DNA of 64,000 nucleotides, from assembly GCA_963811635.1 (NCBI GenBank), contig CAWESB010000017.1, positions 111,025 to 175,024 on the forward strand, given 5' to 3'. This stretch comes from JAIBJN01 sp963811635 (lineage in GTDB: Bacteria > Actinomycetota > Thermoleophilia > Gaiellales > Gaiellaceae). Position numbers and translations under genes: made by a program. Under the pieces are notes generated by a model, which was not told the origin of the DNA, made no database searches, and saw only the letters and a list, made by a program, of their open reading frames with translations. Of this stretch, positions 41,960 to 52,314 are shown piece after piece (position 1 is the first letter of the stretch; every line of letters begins with the position of its first letter).

Positions 41960-43699
41960 TCAATCCGGCTGGACACGCAGCTGAATTCCGAGCTCCCGCA
42001 GCAGTTCCTCCTCGACCTCCGAGGGCGCCCCGCTCATCGGGTCGACGCCTGCCTGGTTCTTCGGGAACGCGATCATGTCGCGCAGGTTGGACTCGCGACC
42101 GAGCGCCATCAGCATGCGCTCGATGCCGAAGGCGATGCCGCCGTGCGGCGGTGCGCCCATCGCGAGAGCGTCCAGGAGGAAGCCGAACTTCTGCCGCTGC
42201 TCCTCGGCGGAGAGCTGCAGCGCCGCAAAGACCTCCGCCTGGAGCTCCTGCTCGTGGATCCGGAACGAGCCGCCTCCGATCTCGATGCCGTTGACGATGA
42301 GGTCGTACGCGAGCGCGGTCGCGGCCCCGGGGTCGCTGCCGACGAGCTGCTCGGAGCCCGCCGCGGGCCGCGTGAACGGATGGTGCACGGCCTTCCACCG
42401 CGCCGCGTCCTCGTCCCATTCGAACATCGGGAAGTCGGTGACCCAGACGAATCGCCACGACTCGTCGTCGATCAGCCCGAGCTCACGCCCCAGATGGAGC
42501 CGGAGCGCGCCGAGCACGCGGGCCGCGAGCGCGGGCTCGTCCGCGGCGAAGAACACGGTCGAGCCGGGGTCGGAGCGGAAGTGTGCGAGCTCTTCGTCCG
42601 AGAGGAACTTGGCGATCGGGGAGCGCACCTCCCCGTCCTCGGCGAACACGAGGTAGGCGAGCCCCTTCGCCCCCCATTCCTTCGCGAAAGCCTCGAGCCG
42701 GTCGAGCTCCGCCCGCGAGAACGCCTGCGGCACCCGGATGAAGCGCACGGTCGACGCATTCGCGAAGACCCCGAACTCGGAGCCCCGCGTCGCCTCGGTC
42801 GCGTCCTCGATCTCCAGGCCGAAGCGGAGGTCGGGCTTGTCGCTCCCGTACCGCGCCATCGCCTCGGCGTGGGTCATACGCGGGAACGGCGTCTCGACCT
42901 CGTCGCCGACGCCCTCCTTCCAGACCTCGGCGCACATGCGCTCCATCAAGGCGAACAGGTACTCCTGGTCGGGGAACGCCATCTCGACGTCCAGCTGCGT
43001 GATCTCCTGCACGCGGTCGGCTCGGAGGTCCTCGTCCCGGAAGCAGATGGCGATCTGGTAGTAGCGGTCGAAGCCGCCGATCACGAGCAGCTGCTTGAGG
43101 ATCTGCGGCGACTGCGGCAGCGCGAAGAAGCGGCCGCGCTGGAGGCGGCTCGGCACGACGAAGTCGCGCGCGCCCTCCGGGGTCGGCTTGAAGAGGATCG
43201 GCGTCTGGATGTCCAGGAAGCCGTCGCCCTCCATCACCCGCCGGATCGTCGAGACCATCCCCGCGCGCAGGCGGAGGTTGCGCTGCATCCGCGAGCGGCG
43301 CAGGTCGAGCCACCGGTAGCGGAGGCGCAGCGTCTCGTCGACTCCCTCCTCGTCGAGCTGGAACGGCAGGGGCGTGCTCCGCGAGAGGATCTCGAGCTCG
43401 TCGACCTGGAGCTCGACCTCACCGGTCGGCAGGTCGGGGTTCACGTTCTCCGGCTCGCGCCTGACGATCTCCCCCTCGGCTCGGAGGACGAACTCATTGC
43501 GGATGCCGTGCGCGGCGGCGGCGGGCTCCGGCGCGCGCTCCGGGTTGATCACGAGCTGGCAGAGCCCGCTCGCATCGCGAAGGTCGATGAACACGAGCCC
43601 GCCGTGGTCGCGGCGGGTGTCCACCCAGCCGGCCAGGGCGAGCTTCTGGCCGACCTGGTCGGTCCCGACCTGCCCGCACATGCGGTCGCGCCAGCTCAT
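41960..43699 (-). CDS. aspS: aspartate--tRNA ligase (probably non-discriminating)
   Basis: A 579-residue bacterial-type AspRS with an OB-fold anticodon domain, a class II core (FDRYYQIAICFRDEDLRADR) and a GAD insertion domain. In the anticodon domain the RRDHGGLVFIDLRD segment carries histidine where tRNA-Asp-specific enzymes such as E. coli have leucine; this histidine is typical of non-discriminating enzymes that also charge tRNA-Asn. If so, asparaginyl-tRNA would be finished by GatCAB, which is not in the window. The ATG overlaps the hisS stop by four bases. Confidence 0.95.
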   Translation of the reverse strand: MSWRDRMCGQVGTDQVGQKLALAGWVDTRRDHGGLVFIDLRDASGLCQLVINPERAPEPAAAAHGIRNEFVLRAEGEIVRREPENVNPDLPTGEVELQVDELEILSRSTPLPFQLDEEGVDETLRLRYRWLDLRRSRMQRNLRLRAGMVSTIRRVMEGDGFLDIQTPILFKPTPEGARDFVVPSRLQRGRFFALPQSPQILKQLLVIGGFDRYYQIAICFRDEDLRADRVQEITQLDVEMAFPDQEYLFALMERMCAEVWKEGVGDEVETPFPRMTHAEAMARYGSDKPDLRFGLEIEDATEATRGSEFGVFANASTVRFIRVPQAFSRAELDRLEAFAKEWGAKGLAYLVFAEDGEVRSPIAKFLSDEELAHFRSDPGSTVFFAADEPALAARVLGALRLHLGRELGLIDDESWRFVWVTDFPMFEWDEDAARWKAVHHPFTRPAAGSEQLVGSDPGAATALAYDLIVNGIEIGGGSFRIHEQELQAEVFAALQLSAEEQRQKFGFLLDALAMGAPPHGGIAFGIERMLMALGRESNLRDMIAFPKNQAGVDPMSGAPSEVEEELLRELGIQLRVQPD

Positions 43700-44922
43700 C
43701 CGAGCAGCTCCGCGAGCTCGGCGAGCGACGCGACGGGGACGTCCGCTTCGCCCTGGCGGCGGAGCACCTGCCCGTCGGGCTCGACCACGAGCGTCGCTCG
43801 CGCCCCGAGACGGCCCGCCTGGGTCAGCTGCCCCTTGAGCGAGCGGCCGGCGTAGTCGGTGTCGGCGTGCAGGCCGCGTGTGCGCAGCGCCGCCAGCCAG
43901 GGGAGAATCTCGCGGCGGCGGCTTCGGTCGGCGAAGGCGACGAAGAGGTCGGCCGGCGCCGACGCCTCCTCGGCGGAGCTCGACATGGTCATGCGCTCGA
44001 CGCCGGCCGCCCAGCCGACGCCGGGCGTCGCCGAGCCTCCGATCTCCTCGATCAGATAGTCGTAGCGCCCGCCGGCGCAGATTGAGGCCTGCGCCGCGTC
44101 GATCTCCTCGTTGACGAACTCGAACACCGTTCGCGTGTAGTAGTCGAGGCCGCGAACGAGCGTGGGCACGAGCTCGTACTCGACGCCGTACCCGTCGAGA
44201 AAGCCGCGAACCTCCGCGAAGTGCTCTCGGCACGAGGCGCAGAGTGAGTCGCCGATCGTGGGCGCGCCGGCGAGGATGCTGCGAACGGCCTCGTTCTTCG
44301 TGTCGAACACCCGCAGCGGGCTCACGTCGGCGCGGCGCCGGGTCTCCTCGTCGAGCGCGTCGCGATGCTCGCCGAGGAACGCCTGCAGCCGCTCGATGTA
44401 CGCCGGCCGGCACTCACGGTCGCCGATCGAGTTCAGCTCGAGCCGTGTGTGCGAGAGGCTCGCGCGACGCTCGATCTCCGTGAAGAGCTGGATCAGCTCC
44501 GCGTCCACCGCCGGGTCGTCGGTGCCCATCGCCTCGAACCCGATCTGCCAGAACTCGCGGTAGCGGCCCTTCTGCGGCGCGGCGTAGCGGAACATCGGGC
44601 CGACGTAGTACGTCTTGGCCGGTTGCGGCTCGCGGTGGAGCCCGTGCTCGACATACGCGCGCGCGACGGGCGCCGTTCCCTCGGGACGGAGCGTCAGCGA
44701 CCGCTCGCTGCGGTCGACGAACGTGTACATCTCCTTGTTGACCACGTCCGACCCTTGACCGGACGTCCGCGCGAACAGCTCTGTGTCCTCGAAGGTCGGC
44801 GTGACGATGAGGCCGTAGCCGTAATCCTCCGCGGTCGATCTGGCGCCGTCGAGCACCGCGAGTCGCCGCGGCTGGTCCGCGGGTAGGACGTCCAGGGTGC
44901 CGCGCGGCGCTTGGATCTTCAC
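43696..44922 (-). CDS. hisS: histidine--tRNA ligase
   Basis: A 408-residue class II HisRS. Motif 1 and 2 regions include TLRPEGTAPVARAYVEHGL and GPMFRYAAPQKGRYREFWQ, the HisA motif LVRGLDYYTRTVFEF identifies histidine specificity, and motif 3 is GVGWAAGVERM. The C-terminal anticodon-binding domain (ADLFVAFADRSRRREILPWL) follows. GTG 44922 overlaps the stop of the metallo-hydrolase gene. hisS-aspS adjacency is very common. Confidence 0.95.
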   Translation of the reverse strand: MKIQAPRGTLDVLPADQPRRLAVLDGARSTAEDYGYGLIVTPTFEDTELFARTSGQGSDVVNKEMYTFVDRSERSLTLRPEGTAPVARAYVEHGLHREPQPAKTYYVGPMFRYAAPQKGRYREFWQIGFEAMGTDDPAVDAELIQLFTEIERRASLSHTRLELNSIGDRECRPAYIERLQAFLGEHRDALDEETRRRADVSPLRVFDTKNEAVRSILAGAPTIGDSLCASCREHFAEVRGFLDGYGVEYELVPTLVRGLDYYTRTVFEFVNEEIDAAQASICAGGRYDYLIEEIGGSATPGVGWAAGVERMTMSSSAEEASAPADLFVAFADRSRRREILPWLAALRTRGLHADTDYAGRSLKGQLTQAGRLGARATLVVEPDGQVLRRQGEADVPVASLAELAELLG

Positions 44923-45566
44923 TGTGCGGGCGCCCGGAGCTCGCCCAGGAACGGATTCGTTGCGAGCTCGCGCTCGAGCGTCGTCGCCGGGCCGTGGCCC
45001 GGGTAGACGATCGTCTCCGGCGGCAGGCTCTCGACGAGCATGCGGATCGAGCCCAGGAGCGCCTCCCAGCTCGCACCCGGGCGGTCATAGCGGCCGACCG
45101 AGCCGGCGAAGAGGACGTCGCCGGAGAAGAGCGCACCGTCTCCGGCGAAGGCGACATGGCCCGAGGTGTGGCCGGGGACGGACAACGTCTGGAGCTCGAT
45201 GCCGGCGAGCTCGAGGCGTTCGTCGCCCTCGAGAAGCACCTCGGCCGTGTGGCCCTGGAGGGTGACGTCGATGCCGGCCGGGAGGAAGTCGCCGGGCCGT
45301 TCGAGGCGCTCGCGCTCGGTCGTTGGCATGTACACGGGCGCGCCGGTCGCCTCGGCCAGCTCGGCGACGCCGGCGATGTGGTCGATGTCGCCGTGGGTCA
45401 CGAGGATCGCGACGCAGCGGGCGCCTGCCAGGGCCTCGTCGATCACCGCGGTTTGCCCGGGCCAGCCGGGGTCGACCACGATCGCCTCGGCGGCGTCGGG
45501 GCGGCGGACGACGTAGCAGTTGGACTCGTACGCGCCCAGCGGGAGCTGCTCGACCTGGAGGGCCAT
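44919..45566 (-). CDS. MBL-fold metallo-hydrolase (glyoxalase II-like)
   Basis: A 215-residue metallo-beta-lactamase-fold protein of the glyoxalase II group. The first metal motif is THGDIDHIAG: H-x-D-x-D-H in place of the usual H-x-H-x-D-H. Further ligands follow in SVPGHTSGHVAF, LFSGDVLFAGSVGRYD and IVYPGHGPATT. Likely substrate classes are thioesters or persulfides, but none can be named. TAGACT lies 9 bases before the ATG. The stop overlaps hisS by four bases. Confidence 0.85.
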   Translation of the reverse strand: MALQVEQLPLGAYESNCYVVRRPDAAEAIVVDPGWPGQTAVIDEALAGARCVAILVTHGDIDHIAGVAELAEATGAPVYMPTTERERLERPGDFLPAGIDVTLQGHTAEVLLEGDERLELAGIELQTLSVPGHTSGHVAFAGDGALFSGDVLFAGSVGRYDRPGASWEALLGSIRMLVESLPPETIVYPGHGPATTLERELATNPFLGELRAPAQ

Positions 45567-45575
45567 CGGGGGGTG

Positions 45576-45581
45576 AGTCTA
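45576..45581 (-). promoter_or_regulatory. -10 box of the MBL gene and hisS-aspS (TAGACT)
   Basis: TAGACT ends 9 bases before the ATG at 45566; near-leaderless layout. Confidence 0.5.
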
Positions 45582-45632
45582 CTCGCGCGTTCCGCCCGGC
45601 CCAGGCCGGGTCACGTTGCCCCTCGGGGGCAC

Positions 45633-45638
45633 TAGACT
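45633..45638 (+). promoter_or_regulatory. -10 box of the cupin gene (TAGACT)
   Basis: TAGACT ends 7 bases before the ATG at 45646. A GCCCC-TCG-GGGGC hairpin (45618-45630) lies just upstream. Confidence 0.55.
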
Positions 45639-45645
45639 CCGGCGG

Positions 45646-45996
45646 ATGGAGACCTGGACGCTTCCGGAGATCGAGACGCCGGGTGGCAGTCGGTCACCTG
45701 TCGTTCTCCGAAGCGAGGACGAGGCGCGTGCCGTTCTGGTCGGGCTCGATGCGGGCCAGGCACTGGGTGACCACCAGGTCAAGGAGCACGCCTGGATCGT
45801 CGTCGTCGACGGCGAGGCGACGTTCCGCGCGGGCGCCGAGGAGATCGAGGCGGGTGCCGGCACGCTCGTCCGCTTCGAGCCGGACGAACGCCATTCCGTC
45901 CGCACCGAGACGGGCGCGAAGATTCTCCTCCTGCTCGCTCCCTGGCCCGGGCCCGGACACTACCGCGGCGAGGAGAAGACGAAGGCGCTCGGCTAG
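45646..45996 (+). CDS. cupin domain protein
   Basis: A 116-residue single cupin. Motif 1 is seen around LGDHQVKEHAWIVVVDGEAT and motif 2 around GTLVRFEPDERHSVRTETGA (histidine ligands HQ..EH and H). Small cupins of this kind bind a metal and may act as sensors or simple enzymes; no substrate can be named. It is monocistronic, with its own leaderless promoter, and converges with the next membrane-protein gene, sharing CTAG in both stops. Confidence 0.85.
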   Translation: METWTLPEIETPGGSRSPVVLRSEDEARAVLVGLDAGQALGDHQVKEHAWIVVVDGEATFRAGAEEIEAGAGTLVRFEPDERHSVRTETGAKILLLLAPWPGPGHYRGEEKTKALG

Positions 45997-46409
45997 CGGG
46001 TGGCCCGCTTCGCCGCCCGGTCCTTCTCGTAGCGGCGCCACAGCATGCGGTAGACGAACACGTCGACCACGTAGCTGAACGGCATGAAGAAGGCGAGGAG
46101 GAGGACAACGTTGAAGACGATCCCTGCGATCGTCGCATCCTTCGCCGTGAAGACGATGAAGATCGCGATCAGCGGCGCGAAGATGGCCGTCCGGCGCAGG
46201 ACGCGCTGGAGGGACGGCTTCGGCACCGGCTTGCCGTGACGGTCGAGCGGGCCGACGGGCTCCTTCGCCGGCTTCCCGTTCTTCGGCGCGGCCGCCTCGA
46301 CCTCGCGCGGGTTCTCGATGACCTGCTCGCCCTCGTCGGTCTCGAGGACGTACTCGTACTCGTGGCGCTGGAGCTTCTCGCGCCGCCGGCGCTGCTTTCG
46401 GCTCGGCAC
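45993..46409 (-). CDS. membrane protein of unknown function, 138 aa
   Basis: No family recognised. The N-terminus is very basic (SRKQRRRREKLQRHEYEY), followed by a charged linker (EVEAAAPKNGKPAKEPVG), two membrane helices (about residues 76-118: FAPLIAIFIVFTAKDA, then VVLLLAFFMPFSYVVDVFVY) and a basic end. GTG 46409 directly follows the stop of the 83-residue membrane gene, so it is the last gene of the hut-region transcript. It is probably membrane-embedded with the N-terminus in the cytoplasm. Confidence 0.6.
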   Translation of the reverse strand: MPSRKQRRRREKLQRHEYEYVLETDEGEQVIENPREVEAAAPKNGKPAKEPVGPLDRHGKPVPKPSLQRVLRRTAIFAPLIAIFIVFTAKDATIAGIVFNVVLLLAFFMPFSYVVDVFVYRMLWRRYEKDRAAKRATR

Positions 46410-46411
46410 GG

Positions 46412-46663
46412 CTAGACGACCTCGATCAGCACGCCGATGAGCACGAACACGCCGATGAGCGCCGCCGCGCCGACGAACGCGCCGGGGTTCCAGACGAGCT
46501 CGTTGTCCTGCCGGTAGCGCGACTTCCGGCGCCCGCCGTGTCCGTGCGCGTCGGCAGCCTGGGCGGCCGGGTCCGAGCGCGGGCGGCCGGCGGTCAGGCT
46601 CAGGGCGATTCCGATGCCGGCGAGTCCCGCGGCGAGGAATGCAAGCGGCACCCACCAGCTCAC
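46412..46663 (-). CDS. small membrane protein, 83 aa
   Basis: An 83-residue protein with one hydrophobic helix at each end (about residues 4-25 and 60-82) and a polar, histidine/arginine-rich middle (DAHGHGGRRKSRYRQDNE). No family is recognised. It starts with GTG four bases after the hutI stop and ends two bases before the next membrane gene, so it is probably carried on the hut transcript without a known link to histidine breakdown. Confidence 0.6.
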   Translation of the reverse strand: MSWWVPLAFLAAGLAGIGIALSLTAGRPRSDPAAQAADAHGHGGRRKSRYRQDNELVWNPGAFVGAAALIGVFVLIGVLIEVV

Positions 46664-46667
46664 CGGC

Positions 46668-47891
46668 TCAGCGCTCCCATACGACCTCTCCTTCCTTGAC
46701 CACGTGGCTGATCTGCTCTCCCCCCAGATGGTAAGCGAGGTAGCGCCAGTCGGACGCGTCGAGCAACACGAGGTCGGCCGTGTATCCCGGCACGATTCGA
46801 CCGAGCGTGTCCGCGCGGCCGAGCACGTGGGCGGCGTTGACCGTGCACGCAGCCAAGGCCTCTGCAGGGGAGAGCCCGACCTGCGTGCAGGCCAGGCTCA
46901 TCGCGACAGGGAGGCTCTCCGAGAAGGCACTGCCGGGGTTGAAGTCGGTCGCGAGAGCGACGATCGCGCCCGCGTCGACCAGCGCGCGGCCAGGGGGCAT
47001 CGGCCGCCCGAGATAAAGGGCGGCGATGGGCAGGAGCACCGCCGCGACGTCGCTCGCGCCGAGCGCGCGGACGCCGTCAGGCCCGGTCGCCTCAAGATGG
47101 TCGACGCTCCGCGCCTCCAACTCGAGCGCGAGCGGGACGCCGCCCGCCTCGGTGAACTGGTCGGCGTGTAGCCGTAGCGCCAGCCCGGCGTCGCGGGACG
47201 CCTCGAGATAGCGTCGCGCCTGCGCCGCATCGAAGGCCCCGCGCTCCACGAACACGTCCGCCGCCTCGGCGAGACCGGCGGCCTCCGGCAGGACCTCCGC
47301 GAGGGCGAAGTCGAGGTACGCGTCGGCGTCCGGGAACTCCGGGGGGACCGCGTGGGCGCCGAGCCAGGTCGGGACCCCACCCGCGGCTGCGACGGCCCGA
47401 AGCTGGGCCAACTCCGTCTCGAGGTCGAGCCCGTAGCCGGACTTGGCCTCGAACGTCGTGGTGCCGTGGGTGAGCATCCAGCCTCGGTGACGCTCGACGG
47501 CGGCCATCAGGCCGTGGTCGCCCGCAGCCCTCGTCGCGCGAACCGTGGACAGGATCCCGCCACCCGCAGCGTGGAGCTCCTCGTAGCTCGCGCCCCGGGC
47601 CCGCAGCTCGAACTCGGCAGCACGGTCGCCGGCGAAGCACGCGTGCGTGTGGCAGTCGACCAGGCCGGGCACCGCAGCCCGTCCGCGCCCGTCGAGCTCG
47701 ACCAGCTCGGCCGGGAGGCGCGCTGCGTCGAGCTCCCCCATATGCCCGACAGCGAGGATCCGCCCCGCGTCGCAGAGGACGTACGCGTTCTCGATCAGCC
47801 GGAGCTCGCCGAGCGCAGGACCGCGGAGCGGCGCAGCGTCTCCCGCGGGCGTGACGACCTGAGCCAGGTCTCGGAGAAGGAGCGCCGGCAC
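46668..47891 (-). CDS. hutI: imidazolonepropionase
   Basis: A 407-residue amidohydrolase that opens the ring of imidazolone-5-propionate to give N-formiminoglutamate, third step of histidine degradation. The zinc site DCHTHACFAGDRAAEFELR (in part) and the later GLALRLHADQFTEAGG and ATDFNPGSAFSESLPVAM carry the metal and substrate residues. GTG 47891 lies eight bases from the hutU stop. The N-terminal beta-sandwich strand LVDCHTH and length are standard. Confidence 0.93.
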   Translation of the reverse strand: MPALLLRDLAQVVTPAGDAAPLRGPALGELRLIENAYVLCDAGRILAVGHMGELDAARLPAELVELDGRGRAAVPGLVDCHTHACFAGDRAAEFELRARGASYEELHAAGGGILSTVRATRAAGDHGLMAAVERHRGWMLTHGTTTFEAKSGYGLDLETELAQLRAVAAAGGVPTWLGAHAVPPEFPDADAYLDFALAEVLPEAAGLAEAADVFVERGAFDAAQARRYLEASRDAGLALRLHADQFTEAGGVPLALELEARSVDHLEATGPDGVRALGASDVAAVLLPIAALYLGRPMPPGRALVDAGAIVALATDFNPGSAFSESLPVAMSLACTQVGLSPAEALAACTVNAAHVLGRADTLGRIVPGYTADLVLLDASDWRYLAYHLGGEQISHVVKEGEVVWER

Positions 47892-47899
47892 GACCGCGC

Positions 47900-49599
<1,700 letters not shown>

Positions 49600-49603
<4 letters not shown>

Positions 49604-51144
49604 GCCAGAGCCCCGACCTCTCGCTCGACCGCGGCCACCACGTCGCCTCCTCGAATCGCCTCGGCGACAGCCTCGATGTCGCCGGAGAGCTGTCGGTCCT
49701 CGATCACGGTCGGCGAGAGCGACCGGACGAAGGCGTGCGCCGCTCGGGCGCCGGCGCCGGGCTCGAGCGGGGCGAGGAACTCGATGGCCTGGGCGCCGGC
49801 CAGAAGCTCGATCGCGAGCGCCCGCTCGGCATTGGCCAGCACCTGAAGGCACTTCAGGGCCGAAGCGTTGCCCATCGAGACGTGATCCTCCTGGCCGGCG
49901 CTCGTCGGGATCGAGTCGACGCCTGCCGGGTGACACAGGACCTTGTTCTCGCTCACGAGCGCCGCGGCGACGTACTGCGGGATCATGAAACCGGAGTTGA
50001 GGCCGCCGTCGTGCGTGAGGAACGCCGGCAGGCCGTCTGACAGAGAAGGGTTCGTCAGCCGCTCGATGCGGCGCTCGGAGATCGAGGCGAGCTCGGCCAG
50101 CGCCATGGCGGCCGCGTCGAGCGCGAACGCGAGCGGCTGCCCGTGGAAGTTTCCGTTGGAAACGAGCTCGTCCAGCTCGACGAAGACGAGGGGATTGTCG
50201 GTTGCGGCGTTCAGCTCGACCGACACGGTCCGCTCGGCGTAGGCGAGCAGATCCCGGCTGGCGCCGTGCACCTGTGGCGCGCACCGGAGCGAGTACGCGT
50301 CCTGCACCTTGTCGCACCAGCGATGCGCCTCGAGGACGGCGGAGCCCTCGAGCAGCCGAAGGACGTTGGCAGCCGAGTCCCGCTGCCCGTCGAGCGGACG
50401 CAGCGCATGGATCTCTGGGAGAAAGCTCGCGCGCGAGCCCTGCAAGGCCTCGAGGGAGAGCGCGCAGGCGATGTCGGCCGTCTTCGCGAGCCGGTCGGCA
50501 CGGACGAGCACGAGCGCACCCGCCGCCGCCATGAACTGCGTGCCGTTGATGAGGGACAGGCCCTCCTTCGCCTCGAGCGAGACGGGCTCGAGCTCGACGC
50601 GTGCGAGTGCCTCGGCGCCGGAGAGCTCCTCCCCGTCCAGCTCGGCCCGGCCCTCGCCGACCAGCGGGAGCGCCAGGTGCGCGAGCGGCGCGAGGTCGCC
50701 GGAGGCACCGACGGAGCCCCGGCTCGGCACGATCGGGGTCACGCCGCGGTTCAGGCAGGCGAGAAGGAGCTCGACGGTCTCCGCACGCGCGCCCGAGTAC
50801 CCCTTCGCCAGCGTGTTCGCCCGCAGGAGCATTGCGGCCCTCACGATCTCGCGCGGGTAAGGGTCCCCCACCCCGCACGCATGACTCCGCAGGAGCCGCA
50901 GCTGGAGCTCGGCCGCGAGCTCGGGCGGGATCGTCTTGGAGACGAAGCGGCCGAACCCCGTGTTGATCCCGTAAGTGTGCTCGCCGGAAGTACCGGCGAT
51001 GCGCTCGACGAGGTCGCGGGCGGCGCCGAGCTTCCGCCTGCCGTCGTCGGCGAGCTCGGCCTGGGCCCCGTCGACCGCAACCGCCCATACGTCGGCCAGC
51101 GTCAGGTCGTCTCCCGTCAGCGAAACCGCGGTCGTGAGCGCCAT
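49600..51144 (-). CDS. hutH: histidine ammonia-lyase
   Basis: A 514-residue lyase that turns histidine into urocanate and ammonia. The MIO cofactor forms from Ala-Ser-Gly in GSVGASGDLAPLAHLAL. TYGINTGFGRF supplies the catalytic tyrosine, and SLINGTQFMAAAG, NFHGQPLAFALD and SAGQEDHVSMGNA line the active site. The ATG at 51144 follows TACACT by 7 bases; upstream frame to 51195 is rejected. It heads the hutH-hutU-hutI operon, which also seems to carry two small membrane genes. Confidence 0.96.
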
Positions 51145-51151
51145 GGAGCCA

Positions 51152-51157
51152 AGTGTA
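51152..51157 (-). promoter_or_regulatory. -10 box of the hut operon (TACACT)
   Basis: TACACT ends 7 bases before the hutH ATG; leaderless layout. No HutC-like operator is evident. Confidence 0.55.
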
Positions 51158-51204
51158 TTGAGGAGCGTCGAGCGCGTCTGCGACCTGCTCTGCACGGTTG
51201 ATGG

Positions 51205-51816
51205 CTAGGCGCAGACGACCTTCGCGATGCTGAGGCGGGCGGAGGCCGCGCGGCCGGCAACCATGCCGTAGGCCTCGAGCGGCAGCTGACGCCCCGGCGT
51301 CACCCGGGTCGCGCCGGACCAGCTGGACCGCCACAGCGCCTCCCCCACCGACTCGCCCTCACGGCCGTAGAAGTAGCCCGTCATCACGACATCCTTCACC
51401 GGGCAGCCTGCTCCCCCGGAGTAGCCGAATCGACCGGTGATGGTGCTCGCGCCGTAGGTTCGCACGACATGCGCCTCCGCGACGCGGAAGATCCCGTCCC
51501 AACGACCGTAATCGACGGCGACGGTGCCGGGCGGTGGCGCGGGCGGCACACTCGGCCCGTCTCCAGGCGTCGTCGCGGCACCGGTGTCCTGCGACGACGT
51601 CACCGGCGATGTCGTCGGGCCGGCCGCCGTCGTAGCCGGCTCCGTGCCCGACGCCGCGCCCGGCGTGGTCGCGACTCCCGCGGTCGGAGTCGCTTGGACG
51701 GCCCGCGGCGCGGGGGAGTCAGATCCACCGGCGAGCGCCGAGACGATGCCAAAGCCCGCCAGGAAGAAGGCAGGCACGAGCGCGACAACCGTCCACCGCG
51801 ACCGCAGCGCGCGCAT
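51205..51816 (-). CDS. secreted or membrane-anchored protein of unknown function
   Basis: A 203-residue protein with a basic start and one hydrophobic segment (about residues 8-30: signal peptide or anchor), a Thr/Pro/Ala-rich linker (about 35-95), and a globular end with conserved-looking aromatic and glycine residues (FRVAEAHVVRTYGASTITGR, then GRQLPLEAYGMVAGRAAS) and three cysteines. GAGGAGG lies upstream of the ATG. No family is recognised. It is probably monocistronic between hutH and the PPOX gene. Confidence 0.6.
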   Translation of the reverse strand: MRALRSRWTVVALVPAFFLAGFGIVSALAGGSDSPAPRAVQATPTAGVATTPGAASGTEPATTAAGPTTSPVTSSQDTGAATTPGDGPSVPPAPPPGTVAVDYGRWDGIFRVAEAHVVRTYGASTITGRFGYSGGAGCPVKDVVMTGYFYGREGESVGEALWRSSWSGATRVTPGRQLPLEAYGMVAGRAASARLSIAKVVCA

Positions 51817-51866
51817 CGAGCCCTCCTCGTCTTCGCCGCCCCGAAAGCCCCCGGAGGCCTCTAAGC

Positions 51867-52292
51867 CTAGCGCCCGTCCGCCCAGGGGCCAATCCCGCCG
51901 ATGCGCTCGACGGCTATGCGAAGACGGAAGCCCGGCGGCGGATCCGGCATGGGCGGAAAGACGACGTCGGGACCGAGATAGGTGCGGGCCAACTCCTGGA
52001 GAAGCTCGGCTGCGCCGCCCTCCTCGATCGTCGCGCGCCCGTGGATCACGAGGTATTCGCGCAAGCCCATCGCATTCGACTCCGGCGTCTCGACCGAAAG
52101 CGACACGCGCGGGTCGCGCCTGATGTTCCGCAGCTTCTGCTGCTCGAGCAGGTGGGCGCTGACGATGTCGCCGTCATCGAGCCCGACCCAGACGATCGAA
52201 ACCTGTGGGCTCCCGTCGGGATTGATCGTGACGAGATGGGCGAGCCCGTCGGACTCGAGTACCGCACGCGCGCTCTCGGGAAGGACGCCCAT
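51867..52292 (-). CDS. PPOX-class (pyridoxamine 5'-phosphate oxidase-like) protein, probably F420-dependent
   Basis: A 141-residue split-barrel flavin-binding protein. LAHLVTINPDGSPQVSIVWV, KLRNIRRDPRVSLSVETPES (shown in parts) and LVIHGRATIEEGG are typical of the F420-dependent oxidoreductase branch of the family, which is common in actinobacteria. The substrate is unknown. The ATG at 52292 is 10 bases after TAGAGT; that box overlaps the divergent MFS promoter. Confidence 0.8.
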   Translation of the reverse strand: MGVLPESARAVLESDGLAHLVTINPDGSPQVSIVWVGLDDGDIVSAHLLEQQKLRNIRRDPRVSLSVETPESNAMGLREYLVIHGRATIEEGGAAELLQELARTYLGPDVVFPPMPDPPPGFRLRIAVERIGGIGPWADGR

Positions 52293-52301
52293 TCGCCCGC
52301 T

Positions 52302-52307
52302 TACTCT
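52302..52307 (+). promoter_or_regulatory. -10 box of the MFS gene (TACTCT)
   Basis: TACTCT ends 7 bases before the ATG at 52315; overlaps the minus-strand TAGAGT box. Confidence 0.5.
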
Positions 52308-52308
52308 A
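52303..52308 (-). promoter_or_regulatory. -10 box of the PPOX gene (TAGAGT)
   Basis: TAGAGT ends 10 bases before the ATG at 52292; interleaved with the divergent MFS -10 box. Confidence 0.45.
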
Positions 52309-52314
52309 GAGGCG

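Noticed and set aside
49604..51334. Upstream extension of the hutU frame to 1144 codons
   Set aside because: It runs through hutH in another frame; hutU has an ATG overlapping the hutH stop and normal length from there.
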